Source: Bin5 sp009843665 (GTDB lineage Bacteria > Chloroflexota > Anaerolineae > Caldilineales > Caldilineaceae). From it: 64,000 nucleotides of DNA. A program made the position numbers and the translations under genes. Location: contig OZ244818.1 in NCBI GenBank assembly GCA_965220285.1, forward strand, positions 3,658,001 through 3,722,000, in the 5' to 3' direction. The notes below the pieces were generated by a model. It did not search any database. It had not been told where the DNA came from and saw nothing but the letters and a program-made list of their open reading frames with translations. Of the stretch, positions 35,415 to 44,611 are shown in pieces. Positions within the stretch are counted from its first letter, which is position 1; each line of letters begins with the position of its first letter.

Positions 35415-37142
35415 CTATGCATCAGGGTCAATCCAGACCGTCTCCATGCGGCCCCACTCGGCGAAGATTCGCCGGTCCAGCGCTAAGCCATGAACGCGAT
35501 TGTTCCACATCGGCAGGTGGTAAGTGTAGCCGACCAGGTACTCCGGCGGGTTCTCGTCCAGCATATTCTGCGCATCGGCGATCTGACCTGTGCGAGTCTC
35601 GACGTCCAGTTCTACGTCGATCGTGGCCAGCAGTGCGTCGAAGTCCGGGTTGCTGTAGCCGCCGAAATTCTGCGAACCGCCAGTGGCCCACCACAGGTTG
35701 CCGCGCGGCGAGATGTCGGAGACACTGTGCCCGCGCGTGTGCACCATCAACTGATAGTTGCCCGACTGCTGTTCAGAGCCAAGCAGCGCACGTTCGACAA
35801 TGCGGATCTCTGTCTCGATGTTCAGATGACGCTTGAGCATGTCCTGGAAGGCGGGGGCCAGCAGTTCGCCCTGGGGCCCTGCTGCCGCCAGCAGTTCCAC
35901 ACCCGACAGGCCGTCACCGTATCCGGCGTCGGCCATCAGCTGCTGCGCTGTCGCGATATCCTCTTCCTTGTCCGCCCTGTAGCCAGGCATCGTCGACAGC
36001 TCTTCCGGCGTTGTGGCGTAGGGATCACCCTGGGGTACCCAGCGCGTAATGTTGATCAGCTCCTGCGTGCCGAACGCAGCCGCCAGGTTGTGCTTGCTGA
36101 CTGCCAGATGGATCGCCTTACGCACGCGGGCGTCGTCAAAGGGTGACTCGCGGTTATTGATGAAGACCCAATACGCGCCGAAGTTGGCGAGTTGGTTGGC
36201 CTGCACAGATTCAGGACGATTCTTGCCCTCGTCCCACGTCTCTTTGGCGACATTCCACGACATGTCAGCCTGGTCCGTAAGCACCGCCGTACCGCGGTCA
36301 GACCACGCTGGCACGTGCAGCAACTCGATCCCGTCCACATAGGGAAGCTCCGGATCCCAGTAGTCCGGATTGGCCTCAAGTATCCACTTTTCCGCCGGCA
36401 GATGGTCGACAAAGCGGAACGCGCCCGTTCCCGGGGCGATGACCTCACGCAGATCGTAGTTATGCTCTTCCAGCGACTTCTTCGAATAGATCAACGCATT
36501 CGTCGGCGTCAGCAGGTTAAGGAAGAACGGTCGCGGCGAATTCAGATTGAACCGCACCGTCATGTCATCCACAGCCTCGACCGAGTCCACAAAAGTGAAG
36601 TTGGCCTTCAGCGGGCTGACAATTCCTTCCGGCGGGTCAAGAATGCGATTGAATGTCGCTACAACGTCCTGAGCGGAGAAGGCTTCGCCGTCATGGTACG
36701 TAACACCCTCGCGCAACGCAAAGGAATAGGAAAGGCCGCCCTCACCCACTTCCCAGCTCTCGGCCAGGTCGGGGATGATTGTGCGCAGTCCGTCAACCAG
36801 GTTGTTGCGTACCAGGTTGTTGTACATGTGACTCAGGACATGGGTGCCGCCGCCCTGGTGGGCGTCAAAGTGCGACATCGTCACACCGAAAGCAGTCCGC
36901 AGCGTGCCGCCGCGTACCGGGTTGCCTTCCGGCCGCATCATGCCGGCCCCGGCAACAGCCTCGGGTGTCGGTACTGCCGTCGGCGCAGCCGCGGGAGCAG
37001 CCACCTCAGCCGGCGCGCCGGCCGCACACGCGGCCAGTGCCGATGCGGCAGCGCCAGCTGCCATCATCTTCAGAAAAGTACGGCGGCCAACATTGCGAGC
37101 TTCGTTGTCCGCCTGCGGGGGCGTGTTCAACTTACTTGTCAT
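35415..37142 (-). CDS. ABC transporter solute-binding lipoprotein, family 5 (Dpp system)
   Basis: Peptide-type binding protein, 575 residues. From the ATG at 37142 the N-terminus is polar, then GRRTFLKMMAAGAAASALAAC: a twin-arginine-like signal with lipobox. Pro/Ala/Thr linker, then SYSFALREGVTYHDGEAFSAQDVVATF and VRKAIHLAVSKHNL, both family-5 signatures. Driven by the promoter at 37330-37358. Heads the run DppB, DppC, cupin, Gfo/Idh. Family-5 binders can carry oligosaccharides as well as peptides, and the downstream Gfo/Idh gene favours a sugar derivative, by inference. Confidence 0.94.
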   Translation of the reverse strand: MTSKLNTPPQADNEARNVGRRTFLKMMAAGAAASALAACAAGAPAEVAAPAAAPTAVPTPEAVAGAGMMRPEGNPVRGGTLRTAFGVTMSHFDAHQGGGTHVLSHMYNNLVRNNLVDGLRTIIPDLAESWEVGEGGLSYSFALREGVTYHDGEAFSAQDVVATFNRILDPPEGIVSPLKANFTFVDSVEAVDDMTVRFNLNSPRPFFLNLLTPTNALIYSKKSLEEHNYDLREVIAPGTGAFRFVDHLPAEKWILEANPDYWDPELPYVDGIELLHVPAWSDRGTAVLTDQADMSWNVAKETWDEGKNRPESVQANQLANFGAYWVFINNRESPFDDARVRKAIHLAVSKHNLAAAFGTQELINITRWVPQGDPYATTPEELSTMPGYRADKEEDIATAQQLMADAGYGDGLSGVELLAAAGPQGELLAPAFQDMLKRHLNIETEIRIVERALLGSEQQSGNYQLMVHTRGHSVSDISPRGNLWWATGGSQNFGGYSNPDFDALLATIDVELDVETRTGQIADAQNMLDENPPEYLVGYTYHLPMWNNRVHGLALDRRIFAEWGRMETVWIDPDA

Positions 37143-37498
37143 TGCTTTGGCTCCTGTTCTCGTGGTGATTTGACCGATGTTCCGAACCAAGCGTGTCTCC
37201 TGTCCGGATCTCTGCGCTCTGATTACGCCACCGTCCAGGCTGCAGCAACTGTCAATGAGCCCGGCGAGTTCGGCAATTCAATATTTCAGATTTCCAGCGG
37301 GATTCACTCCGGTTCAGAGATCGTGGTACATTATAGGGGAAGAGAAGATCAGCGTCAAAAAACCTCTGTTCATTTTCTGCGGAACCACTCCAGACTTTAG
37401 ACGAAAAACTGGTCCCGCAACCATTACGACCCTTACTATCTCCGTAACACCTTCTCACTACCAAACTCTCAGCCACATTGCCACGGAGCACCAGACCC
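37143..37498. other. Divergent intergenic region with minus-strand promoter
   Basis: 356 bases between the Dpp binding protein and the GH172-like gene. Contains the promoter at 37330-37358. I found no clear plus-strand promoter for the GH172-like gene and no repeat. Confidence 0.6.
37330..37358 (-). promoter_or_regulatory. Sigma-70 promoter for the Dpp-type operon
   Basis: On the minus strand TTGACG (37358-37353), 17-base spacer, TATAAT (37335-37330). The start near 37322 gives a leader of about 180 bases before the ATG at 37142. Confidence 0.8.
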
Positions 37499-38635
37499 AT
37501 GCTGGCAGACATCTCAACCATCACCAACGCGCGCACCGGCCGCGTCTCTTCCTGGGACATCACCGGCCGCAATCAGGATCGCTGGACCATCCCAGCAGGC
37601 GAGTCTCGCGTCCTCGCCGACATCCACGGCCCCGGCCTCCTCACCCACATCTGGATGACGCAGCGCAACCACTACCGCGACTGCCTCCTCAAAATCACCT
37701 GGGACAACGCCGACCACCCCAGCGTCCTCGCTCCCTTGGGCGACTTCTTCGGCTTGGGTAGCGCCATTGTCAACTCCTACCAGTCCCAGCTGTTCACCGC
37801 TTCCACGCGCTGGAACAACCAGTTCGAGGCCGGCTGCGCTCTCAACTGCTACGCGCCTATGCCCTTCCGCGAGCGCGCCCTCGTAGAGCTGGTCAATGAG
37901 AGCGCCGAAGATCACATGCAGTACTTCTACTTCGACTACGAACAGGTCGACGAGCCGCCCGCGACGAGCGGCTACTTCCACGCCGAGTTCCGCCGCACAA
38001 ACACCTTTGGCGGCTGGGGACACGAGATCACCGTTAACACGCCGGAGTCCAATATCGTCAACAAGGAGAGGCAGGCTTGGAAGGACAACTACCTGATCAT
38101 GGAGACTCAGGGCCGCGGCCACTACATCGGCTGCACCCTGTCCGTCACCAACTTCCAGGGAACCTGGTGGGGCGAAGGTGATGAAATGATCTGGGTGGAT
38201 GGATACAAGTGGCCGCCTGACATCCACGGCACCGGCAGCGAGGACTATCTGAACCAGGCCTGGGGCATGCAGAGAAACGCCTTCCTCCGCAATGGCTCAT
38301 CGATTTTTGAGGAAGACACCGGAGGCTACCAGTCCTCCTATGTGCTTCACCTCGAAAACCCCGTGCGATTCCAGAATGAGGTCAAAGTTACGATCGAGCA
38401 CGGCCACGGCAACCATCTCGCCAACGAAATGTCATCCGTCGCCTACTGGTACGCGTCCGAGCCGGCAAAGGCAGTCGACCCGCCCGCCGTGGCGCAACGG
38501 CAACCCGTTTTGCGTGACAATCAAGGCAACTGGCTTTACAACGACAACAGCCTTGTTCCCGGCAGGACCGTCCCCGTCAACGAGGAAATGAAGGCCATGA
38601 AAGAACAGTGGGCGCAGGCCAACCGCGCCGGCTGA
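37499..38635 (+). CDS. GH172-like (DUF2961) glycoside hydrolase
   Basis: Protein of the DUF2961 family, now partly assigned to glycoside hydrolase family 172, whose known members act on difructose and D-arabinofuranoside linkages. About 378 residues from the ATG at 37499, no signal peptide, so cytoplasmic. Double jelly-roll pattern; the conserved HGTGSEDYLNQAWG block (about residues 243-256) holds a glutamate likely to be catalytic, and LADIHGPGLLTHIW near residue 40 is a family signature. Family members usually form trimers. No transporter is directly linked; the gene is convergent with the flavin reductase gene, seven bases apart. Confidence 0.88.
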   Translation: MLADISTITNARTGRVSSWDITGRNQDRWTIPAGESRVLADIHGPGLLTHIWMTQRNHYRDCLLKITWDNADHPSVLAPLGDFFGLGSAIVNSYQSQLFTASTRWNNQFEAGCALNCYAPMPFRERALVELVNESAEDHMQYFYFDYEQVDEPPATSGYFHAEFRRTNTFGGWGHEITVNTPESNIVNKERQAWKDNYLIMETQGRGHYIGCTLSVTNFQGTWWGEGDEMIWVDGYKWPPDIHGTGSEDYLNQAWGMQRNAFLRNGSSIFEEDTGGYQSSYVLHLENPVRFQNEVKVTIEHGHGNHLANEMSSVAYWYASEPAKAVDPPAVAQRQPVLRDNQGNWLYNDNSLVPGRTVPVNEEMKAMKEQWAQANRAG

Positions 38636-38641
38636 TCCGGT

Positions 38642-39139
38642 CTAACCCTCTGCCAGGGGCGTCATCTGCCGGTACTTTCCTCCGTAGAACAGCACCGGCT
38701 CACCCGCACCGTACTCCAGATACTCCACCTGCCCGATGTACAGCGTATGGTCGCCCGCAGGATGGGCATCTACCACCCTGCACACGAAATAGGCCAGCCC
38801 GTCGGGCAGGACAGGGTATCCTTCGCGGCGCTCGAATTCGACCTCCAGCCCCTCCACCGGCCAGCCCGCGAAATGGCTGCTGTAGTCCTCCTGGTCGTGG
38901 CGCAGGATGCTGACCGCGTAGCGGCCGGTCTGCTGCAACAGGTCGTGCAGCCTCGCCTTGTGTCCGACGGACACCACCAGCAGCGGCGGTTCCAGCGAAA
39001 CCGACATGAACGCATTGGCTGTCATGCCGTGCACGTCGCCGTCCAACTCGGTCGTAACAACCGTGATCCCCGTAGCGAACAGGCCGCAGGCATTCCGCAA
39101 CTCTCGCGGGTCTATCTCGGCAGAACTGTTTTCAGTCAT
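38642..39139 (-). CDS. Flavin reductase-like, FMN-binding split-barrel protein
   Basis: NAD(P)H:flavin oxidoreductase of the HpaC/RutF type, about 165 residues from the ATG at 39139. Family features: FATGITVVTTELDGDVHGMTANAF (near residue 25, flavin contact), EPPLLVVSVGHKARLHD, and the HTLYIGQVEYLEYGAGEPVLFYGGKYR ending. It would supply reduced flavin to a monooxygenase, none of which is adjacent. Monocistronic, divergent from the epimerase gene at 39380. Confidence 0.9.
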   Translation of the reverse strand: MTENSSAEIDPRELRNACGLFATGITVVTTELDGDVHGMTANAFMSVSLEPPLLVVSVGHKARLHDLLQQTGRYAVSILRHDQEDYSSHFAGWPVEGLEVEFERREGYPVLPDGLAYFVCRVVDAHPAGDHTLYIGQVEYLEYGAGEPVLFYGGKYRQMTPLAEG

Positions 39140-39265
39140 CTGTAGGTCCGTAGCGCCTTCTGCGCGGTGAGCGCAACGCTGAAGCCTGGCCCGCCCGGCA
39201 GCGCAGCGCATGGATTTTGCAAATCTTAAACGTTATCTGAGGTAAACTCAAATCTAGCATCAGAA

Positions 39266-39298
39266 TTGACAAATGAAACGCCAGTGGTAGGATACCAC
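39266..39298 (+). promoter_or_regulatory. Promoter with overlapping palindrome before epimerase gene
   Basis: TTGACA (39266-39271), 16-base spacer, TAGGAT (39288-39293). A perfect inverted repeat GTGGTA/TACCAC (39284-39289, 39293-39298) overlaps the -10 box and could be an operator. Expected start near 39300. Confidence 0.45.
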
Positions 39299-39379
39299 GA
39301 AACTGACGGGATGCTGGAGTCGGCAGAAACTCTCCCGCTCCTGGACGAATGGGCATACCGCAACACGCGAGCGAGCAAA

Positions 39380-40339
39380 ATGGCTGACAAACGATTCTTT
39401 GTGACCGGCGCACTCGGCTGCCTGGGGGCCTGGGTCATACACAACCTGGTACGCGATGACATCGATGTTACCGTCTACGACCTGGGAAGCAGCACACACC
39501 GGCTCGAGCTGCTCATGGAGCCGGAAGAGATCGCCCGCATTCACTTCGTCAAGGACGATATCACAGACACGGAGGCCGTCACCCGCGCCGTCGTAGAGAG
39601 CGGGGCCAACCGCATCATCCACCTGGCCGCCCTCCAAGTGCCCTTCTGCAAGGCCAACCCCACGCTCGGCGCCGCCGTAAACGTCGTCGGCACCGTCAAC
39701 GTCTTCGAAGCCGCCAAGCAGGCCGGCATCTCGTCCGTCGTCTACGCCAGCAGCATGGCCGTCTACGGCGGCGCCGACCTCTACGGGCCCGAAGTGCAGG
39801 ACGGCGACCTCCTCCACCCCCTCAATCTTTACGGAGTCTACAAAAGCGCTAACGAAGGCACGGCCCGCATCTACTGGCAGGACGACGGCATCGCCAGCCT
39901 CGCCCTCCGCCCCTACACCGTCTACGGCCCCGCACGCGATCAGGGCATGACCTCTACCCCCACCCAGGCCATGCTCGCCGCCGCCAAGGACGAAGCCTAC
40001 CATATCTCCTTCGGCGGCACCTGCGGCTACCAGTATGCTGACGACGTCGCCCGCACATTCATAGAGCTTGCCCGCCTTCCATTCGAAGGCGCAGAGGTCT
40101 TCAATATCCGCGGCAGCGTTGCCCATATGTCCGAGATCGTAGACGCAATCGTTGACGCCGAGCCCAATGCAGCCGGCCGCATAACCTTCGAAGACACGCC
40201 CCTTCCCTTCGCCGAGGCCCAGAATGAACAGCCCCTGCAGGACCTGCTAGGGGAAGTGCCGTACACCCCCCTCAAAGAAGGCGTCGCCCGTACAATTACC
40301 CATTTCAAGCGGGCCCTCGTCACCGGCAAGATACAGTAA
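39380..40339 (+). CDS. NAD-dependent epimerase/dehydratase (extended SDR)
   Basis: GalE-like short-chain dehydrogenase, 319 residues from the ATG at 39380. Rossmann loop TGALGCLG (9-16), NVVGTVNVFEAA, ASSMAVYGG with active-site Ser, and the catalytic Tyr151/Lys155 in YGVYK. The frame stays open upstream to 39266, but the promoter-like sequence there and the normal N-terminus favour 39380; an ATG at 39311 cannot be excluded. A nucleotide sugar or a free uronate or lactone may be the substrate. Followed 100 bases later by the fumarylacetoacetase-like gene. Confidence 0.88.
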   Translation: MADKRFFVTGALGCLGAWVIHNLVRDDIDVTVYDLGSSTHRLELLMEPEEIARIHFVKDDITDTEAVTRAVVESGANRIIHLAALQVPFCKANPTLGAAVNVVGTVNVFEAAKQAGISSVVYASSMAVYGGADLYGPEVQDGDLLHPLNLYGVYKSANEGTARIYWQDDGIASLALRPYTVYGPARDQGMTSTPTQAMLAAAKDEAYHISFGGTCGYQYADDVARTFIELARLPFEGAEVFNIRGSVAHMSEIVDAIVDAEPNAAGRITFEDTPLPFAEAQNEQPLQDLLGEVPYTPLKEGVARTITHFKRALVTGKIQ

Positions 40340-40439
40340 CTGTCGCACCACCCCGGGCCGGGCATCCCGTTTCGATCCGGCCGGAGCCCTTTCACCCAAA
40401 ACTAACCCTTTCTGGCCAATACGCCGAGGAGCAGAACAG

Positions 40440-41246
40440 ATGAGATGGTTGCGCTTTGAGCATAACGGAAAAACAGTCTACGGCGTCGCCAGTGGCGACA
40501 CCATCGAAGTCACCGACGCCTCCTGGTGCGATATCCTCGCCGGCAAAACCGGGACCGTCACCGACTCCGTCGACCGGGGCAGCGTAGACCTCCTCTGCCC
40601 CATGGACCGGCCCGGCAAGATCGTCGCCATCGGCCTCAACTACCTGGACCACTGCCGCGAAACCAACACGCCGCCGCCCGACCGCCCCGTCATCTTCACC
40701 AAGTTCACAACCAGCATCGTCGGCCCTGGCGACGAGATCGTCTGGAGCCCGCAGCTCACTGCCGAAGTCGACTACGAAGCCGAACTGGCCGCCGTCATCG
40801 GCAAGACCGCCCGCCATGTCAGCCGCGAAGACGCCCTCGACTACGTCGCCGGCTACACCTGCTCCAACGACGTCAGCGCCCGCGACCTGCAGCTCGGCGA
40901 CCCCCAATGGATCCGCGGCAAAAGCCTCGACACATTCTGCCCCATCGGTCCCGCCTTCGTCACCGCCGACGAGGTCCCCGATCCGCAGGGTCTCGGCATC
41001 CGCTGCCTCCTCAACGGCGAAGTCATGCAGGAAAGCAACACACGCGAAATGATTTTCGGCGTTGCCGAGCTAATTGAATTCAGCTCTAACGCCTTTACCC
41101 TCGAGCCGGGCGACGTCATCCTCACCGGCACCCCCCACGGCGTCGGCATGGGCCGCGACCCCAAGGTCTGGATGAAGGACGGCGACACTGTCGTCATCGA
41201 AATAGAAAAACTGGGCCGCCTTGAAAACACCTGCCGCATGGTCTGA
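40440..41246 (+). CDS. Fumarylacetoacetate hydrolase family protein
   Basis: FAH-family enzyme, 268 residues, with N-terminal DUF2437-like segment (RWLRFEHNGKTVYGV). Metal ligands are in DYEAELAAVIG (two Glu near 113-115) and the Asp of NDVSARDLQ; IVAIGLNYLDHCRET is the substrate loop; LTGTPHGVGMGRDP follows near the end. Members hydrolyse or decarboxylate 2,4-diketo acids or dehydrate 2-keto-3-deoxy sugar acids. Placed after an SDR epimerase, a 2-keto-3-deoxy-sugar acid role fits best, as inference. GAGGAG nine bases before the ATG; terminator at 41279. Confidence 0.92.
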   Translation: MRWLRFEHNGKTVYGVASGDTIEVTDASWCDILAGKTGTVTDSVDRGSVDLLCPMDRPGKIVAIGLNYLDHCRETNTPPPDRPVIFTKFTTSIVGPGDEIVWSPQLTAEVDYEAELAAVIGKTARHVSREDALDYVAGYTCSNDVSARDLQLGDPQWIRGKSLDTFCPIGPAFVTADEVPDPQGLGIRCLLNGEVMQESNTREMIFGVAELIEFSSNAFTLEPGDVILTGTPHGVGMGRDPKVWMKDGDTVVIEIEKLGRLENTCRMV

Positions 41247-41278
41247 GCCCATCCCTCGCAACGCTTCTTATTCAAGAA

Positions 41279-41306
41279 AGCCCTGGCAGTCGCTGGGGCT
41301 CTTTTT
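41279..41306 (+). terminator. Intrinsic terminator after FAH-family gene
   Basis: Stem AGCCCTGGC (41279-41287) with GCTGGGGCT (41292-41300), nine pairs including two G-U, loop AGTC, followed by CTTTTT. Confidence 0.8.
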
Positions 41307-41478
41307 CTGCCACCCTTTCAGTAGGGGCAACTGTAAGTACCATATGAAGCAGGGCCCTTCGCGCAGACTCCTGTCCCCTCTGGACGCCCGTTCTCCCCTC
41401 TCTCTTTTCCATTCTCTCCTCACCTTTAACCGGCCCTTAGCTGGGCATTGCGCCGGCCTTAACACTCCTTTGCAACAC

Positions 41479-41507
41479 TTAGCAACAGTGCATTTTCATG
41501 CTATAAT
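41479..41507 (+). promoter_or_regulatory. Extended -10 sigma-70 promoter for system D
   Basis: TTAGCA (41479-41484), 17-base spacer ending TGC, TATAAT (41502-41507). Start expected near 41514; the ATG at 41584 has AAGGAGG. Confidence 0.75.
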
Positions 41508-41583
41508 CGCACCACCAACAGAATATGTTTTCTGATTCGAGCAGACTCCGCGTTCCCCATCCAGTTCAATTAAGGAGGATCCA

Positions 41584-43017
41584 ATGAACCATCAACGTTT
41601 TTGGCCGCTGGCACTCCTGATCGCGCTTGCCCTAGTCGTCTCCGCCTGCGGAACAACTGCGGCCCCTGTTCAGGTTGATACCGCCGCCGCCGACGAGGCC
41701 GCGCCGGCCGCCGATGAGATCATGACCGTCAACCTCGTGGCCCGCTGCAAGGCCAGCCCGCCCTACGAGAACGGCCGCTGCGACAACCTGACCGCCGCCG
41801 TGGACGCCGTCAACGCCGAACTCGAAGCCAGCGACGACAACCGCCGCATCACCCTCGAAACCATCCAGGACGACACCGGATGGGGCGACTACAAGACCGA
41901 ATTCGAGTTGGCCTCCGACGCCGGCGAGGCGCCCGATATCATCGTCTCCGGCCACGAACATATCGGCGACTGGGCCACCGCCGGCTACCTGGTCGACATC
42001 TCCGAACAGGTCAACAGCGGCGAATTCGCAGAATTCGAAGATGTAATCGACTCTCTCTGGGAATCCACCATGCTCAACGGCAAGATCTGGGGCATCCCCC
42101 AGGATGCCGAAGCCCGCCCCCTCTACTTCAGCAAGACCCTCCTGAGCGAGTTAGGCTGGAGCGCGGAGGAGATTGAAGCCCTTCCGGGACGCATCGAAAG
42201 CTGCGACTATACCTGGCAGGATATGTTTGACACGGCCGAGCAGGCCGTCGCGGCCGGGGTCGTCGCCGAAGGTGAGGGCTGGTGGCATCGCCCCTCCAAC
42301 GGGCCCGACTTCCTCTACTACTACTTCGCCGCCGGCGGCGAAATCGAAAGCGATATGGACGCCCTCGTCTTCGACACCGCCGCCGCCCAGACCGTCTATG
42401 AACTGCTCCACAACGCCGCCCACGAGCGCAAAATCATCACGCCCAACAAGCTGGACGGCGACTGGGACTACCACAAAGAGTACACCTCCAGCTTCACCAA
42501 CGTCATGTTCGTCTTCGAGGGCACCTGGCGCTGGGCAAGCTGGCACACCAACTATCTCCAGGACCAGGGCGGCGAGGACTATCTCTTCGAAAATGTAGGC
42601 TTCGCGCCGATTCCCTGCATGGAAGGCGGCATCGGGAAACCCATCACTCTGACCCATCCGCTGGTCTATATGATCAGCACCCAGAGCGAGCACCCGGACC
42701 TGGCGCTTCTCCTCCTCGCCAAGACGACCGTCAAGGAGTTGAACACGCCTTACGCGGTCGAGAGCGGCCATTTGGGAATCCTCAAGTCTCAGGCCGACCA
42801 CGACGCCTACACGAGCGCCGAGTTCCTGAGCGCCACGCTACCCTTGCTGGATCATACGACCTTCCTGCCTAACAGCCCGTACTGGAGCGCCTGGTCGGAG
42901 GCCTACTATCTGGGCATCCAGGCCGTCGAGTCCGGCGATCTCTCACCCTCAGAAGCGATTGAGGTCGTCGTCGAGCAGCTCCAGAACGAACTGGGCGACA
43001 ACGTGATTATTGAGTAG
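41584..43017 (+). CDS. Carbohydrate ABC transporter binding lipoprotein (system D)
   Basis: Family-1 solute-binding protein, 477 residues. Unlike the others it has a plain Sec lipoprotein signal (LLIALALVVSAC, Cys near 22) with no twin-arginine motif. LVARCKASPPYENGRC suggests a disulphide pair near the mature N-terminus. GKIWGIPQDAEARPLYFSK is the hinge region of maltose-binding-like proteins. First gene of the only complete set in the window (binder, MalF, MalG, ATPase). Strong AAGGAGG site and promoter upstream. Confidence 0.95.
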   Translation: MNHQRFWPLALLIALALVVSACGTTAAPVQVDTAAADEAAPAADEIMTVNLVARCKASPPYENGRCDNLTAAVDAVNAELEASDDNRRITLETIQDDTGWGDYKTEFELASDAGEAPDIIVSGHEHIGDWATAGYLVDISEQVNSGEFAEFEDVIDSLWESTMLNGKIWGIPQDAEARPLYFSKTLLSELGWSAEEIEALPGRIESCDYTWQDMFDTAEQAVAAGVVAEGEGWWHRPSNGPDFLYYYFAAGGEIESDMDALVFDTAAAQTVYELLHNAAHERKIITPNKLDGDWDYHKEYTSSFTNVMFVFEGTWRWASWHTNYLQDQGGEDYLFENVGFAPIPCMEGGIGKPITLTHPLVYMISTQSEHPDLALLLLAKTTVKELNTPYAVESGHLGILKSQADHDAYTSAEFLSATLPLLDHTTFLPNSPYWSAWSEAYYLGIQAVESGDLSPSEAIEVVVEQLQNELGDNVIIE

Positions 43018-43042
43018 AGTCAGGCCGGAGAACTGCTAAAGT

Positions 43043-43073
43043 GGAGAGTGAGGCATTCCCCCCCTCACTCTCC
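43043..43073. terminator. Perfect 11-bp AG/CT hairpin after binding-protein gene D
   Basis: GGAGAGTGAGG (43043-43053) pairs perfectly with CCTCACTCTCC (43063-43073) around nine bases, 25 bases after the binding-protein stop and before MalF. Same composition family as 22182 and 23719-23818. Confidence 0.75.
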
Positions 43074-43099
43074 CTACTTCCTTCCTTTACAACCGTCCC

Positions 43100-44527
43100 A
43101 TGTCGACGAATTCTACAGAATCGGTAACCCAGCCCTCCGGCGCCAGCCGCGGACGCTGGCTGCTTCTGGCTGCCGGTCTGGTTCTCCTGGGCGTCTTCGT
43201 TCTGCCCTGGCTGCGCTTCGTCATCATCGCCGATCAGCGCGTTGCTCTCTCTTTGACAGGGCTGCAAGCTGCAACCATTGGCGTCGTGGAAACCACCGAT
43301 GGCGGGCTCCTCTATCGTAGCGCGTTCTGGCTCTTCCTGGCGCCCTTGGCCGGCGCTGTCGGGTTGGCGCTGGGGGCGCTGAACCTGTTGCCGGGCCGTT
43401 CCGCCCCCTGGCAAGGCCTCCTCGCCCTCCTCGTCAGCGTAGCCTCGGCCGTAGCCGTGTGGGGCGCCTTCGCCGCCTCGCAGGAAGTCGCCCACAAGGA
43501 AAAAGTGGCTGTTGAGGCCCAGTGGGGGCTGTCGCTCGCCTTCCTTGCGCTGATTCTTCTCCTCGCCGGCGGCCTCATCCTGCTGCGCGAAGCCAGCGGC
43601 CGGAAACCCGCCTTCCGCGCCGCGCTCGACGCGCTCAACTTCATGGCGCCGGGCACCGTGCTCGTCATCGTCTTCTTCTTTCTACCTGCTATCATCCTCT
43701 TCATCCTCAGCCTCACCGATCTCTCCAGCGCCAACTTCAGCGAGCCCTGGACCTACGTCGGCTTTGACAACTATAAGCGTATGTTCAGCGACCGCTTCTT
43801 CCCCAAGATCCTACGCAATACCTTCCAATACGTCGCACTTACCCTTCTCTTTTTCAACGTCGGCCTGGCCCTTTTGCTCGCTCTTTTGACCGCCCATGTC
43901 AGCCGCCGCGTCGGCTTCCTCTTCCGCCTGCTCTGGCTGCTGCCGCGTATCACCCCGTCCGTCGTCTACATCGTCATGTGGCAGCGCATCGCCCAGCAGC
44001 CCCCCTACGGCATTCTCAATCAGTTTCTCGGCTGGCTCGGCGTCGAAAACCAACCCTACTGGATCCCCGAAGCGCCATGGGTCTTCGTCGTGCTCGTCAA
44101 CGGCTTCGTCGGCGCCTCCTTCGGCATGATCATCTTCACCTCCGCCATCGAAGCCATCCCCGCAGACCTGATCATCGCCGCCAAAGTGGACGGCGCCGGG
44201 GACCTCGCCCTCATCCGCGACATTACCCTGCCTCTGCTGCGCTGGCCCCTGCTCTTTGTCGTCACCTACCAGACCCTCTCGCTGCTCGTCTCCTTCGAGT
44301 ATATCCTCCTGCTCACAAACGGCGGGCCGGGCCTCTTCACCACCGAAGTGTGGGCGCTCACAGCCTACAAGCGCGCCCTGCAGACCTATTTCGGCTCGAA
44401 CCAGTGGGCATACGGCGCCGCCTGGGGTTTCGTTCTCGTCCTGATCGGCGCCATCCTGTCCGTAATCTATCTGCGCGTCTTCCGCTTCAACGATCTCGTT
44501 CAGGAGCCGAAAATAGATGTGTTGTAA
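43100..44527 (+). CDS. Carbohydrate ABC transporter permease, MalF type with extra N-terminal membrane domain (system D)
   Basis: CUT1 membrane subunit of 475 residues, about 170 longer than the other MalF-type proteins here. The extra N-terminal part has about four hydrophobic segments (near 20-42, 72-95, 103-127, 143-165) before the canonical permease begins at FMAPGTVLVIVFFFLPAIIL. EAA loop IAAKVDGAGDLALI followed by RDITLP. Escherichia coli MalF also has an N-terminal extension of helices, so a similar architecture is possible, though the sequence is not recognisably alike. There is little Shine-Dalgarno signal before the ATG. Confidence 0.92.
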   Translation: MSTNSTESVTQPSGASRGRWLLLAAGLVLLGVFVLPWLRFVIIADQRVALSLTGLQAATIGVVETTDGGLLYRSAFWLFLAPLAGAVGLALGALNLLPGRSAPWQGLLALLVSVASAVAVWGAFAASQEVAHKEKVAVEAQWGLSLAFLALILLLAGGLILLREASGRKPAFRAALDALNFMAPGTVLVIVFFFLPAIILFILSLTDLSSANFSEPWTYVGFDNYKRMFSDRFFPKILRNTFQYVALTLLFFNVGLALLLALLTAHVSRRVGFLFRLLWLLPRITPSVVYIVMWQRIAQQPPYGILNQFLGWLGVENQPYWIPEAPWVFVVLVNGFVGASFGMIIFTSAIEAIPADLIIAAKVDGAGDLALIRDITLPLLRWPLLFVVTYQTLSLLVSFEYILLLTNGGPGLFTTEVWALTAYKRALQTYFGSNQWAYGAAWGFVLVLIGAILSVIYLRVFRFNDLVQEPKIDVL

Positions 44528-44611
44528 GGCGCAGAAGCCTTATTTTCCCGTCCGCAGCCAAAGAACATTCCGGATGGAACGAAATCAAAATGAGATGCGA
44601 AGGGACGGCAT

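Larger units (their letters stand above)
41247..41583. other. Intergenic region with terminator and promoter
   Basis: 337 bases between the FAH-family gene and transport system D. Holds the terminator at 41279-41306 and the extended -10 promoter at 41479-41507. A pyrimidine-rich stretch near 41385-41427 resembles the CT-rich arm of the AG/CT repeats without its partner. Confidence 0.65.

Noticed and set aside
41632..41961. Minus-strand frame opposite binding protein D
   Set aside because: Gly/Val/Asp-rich shadow with no domain and no ribosome site.
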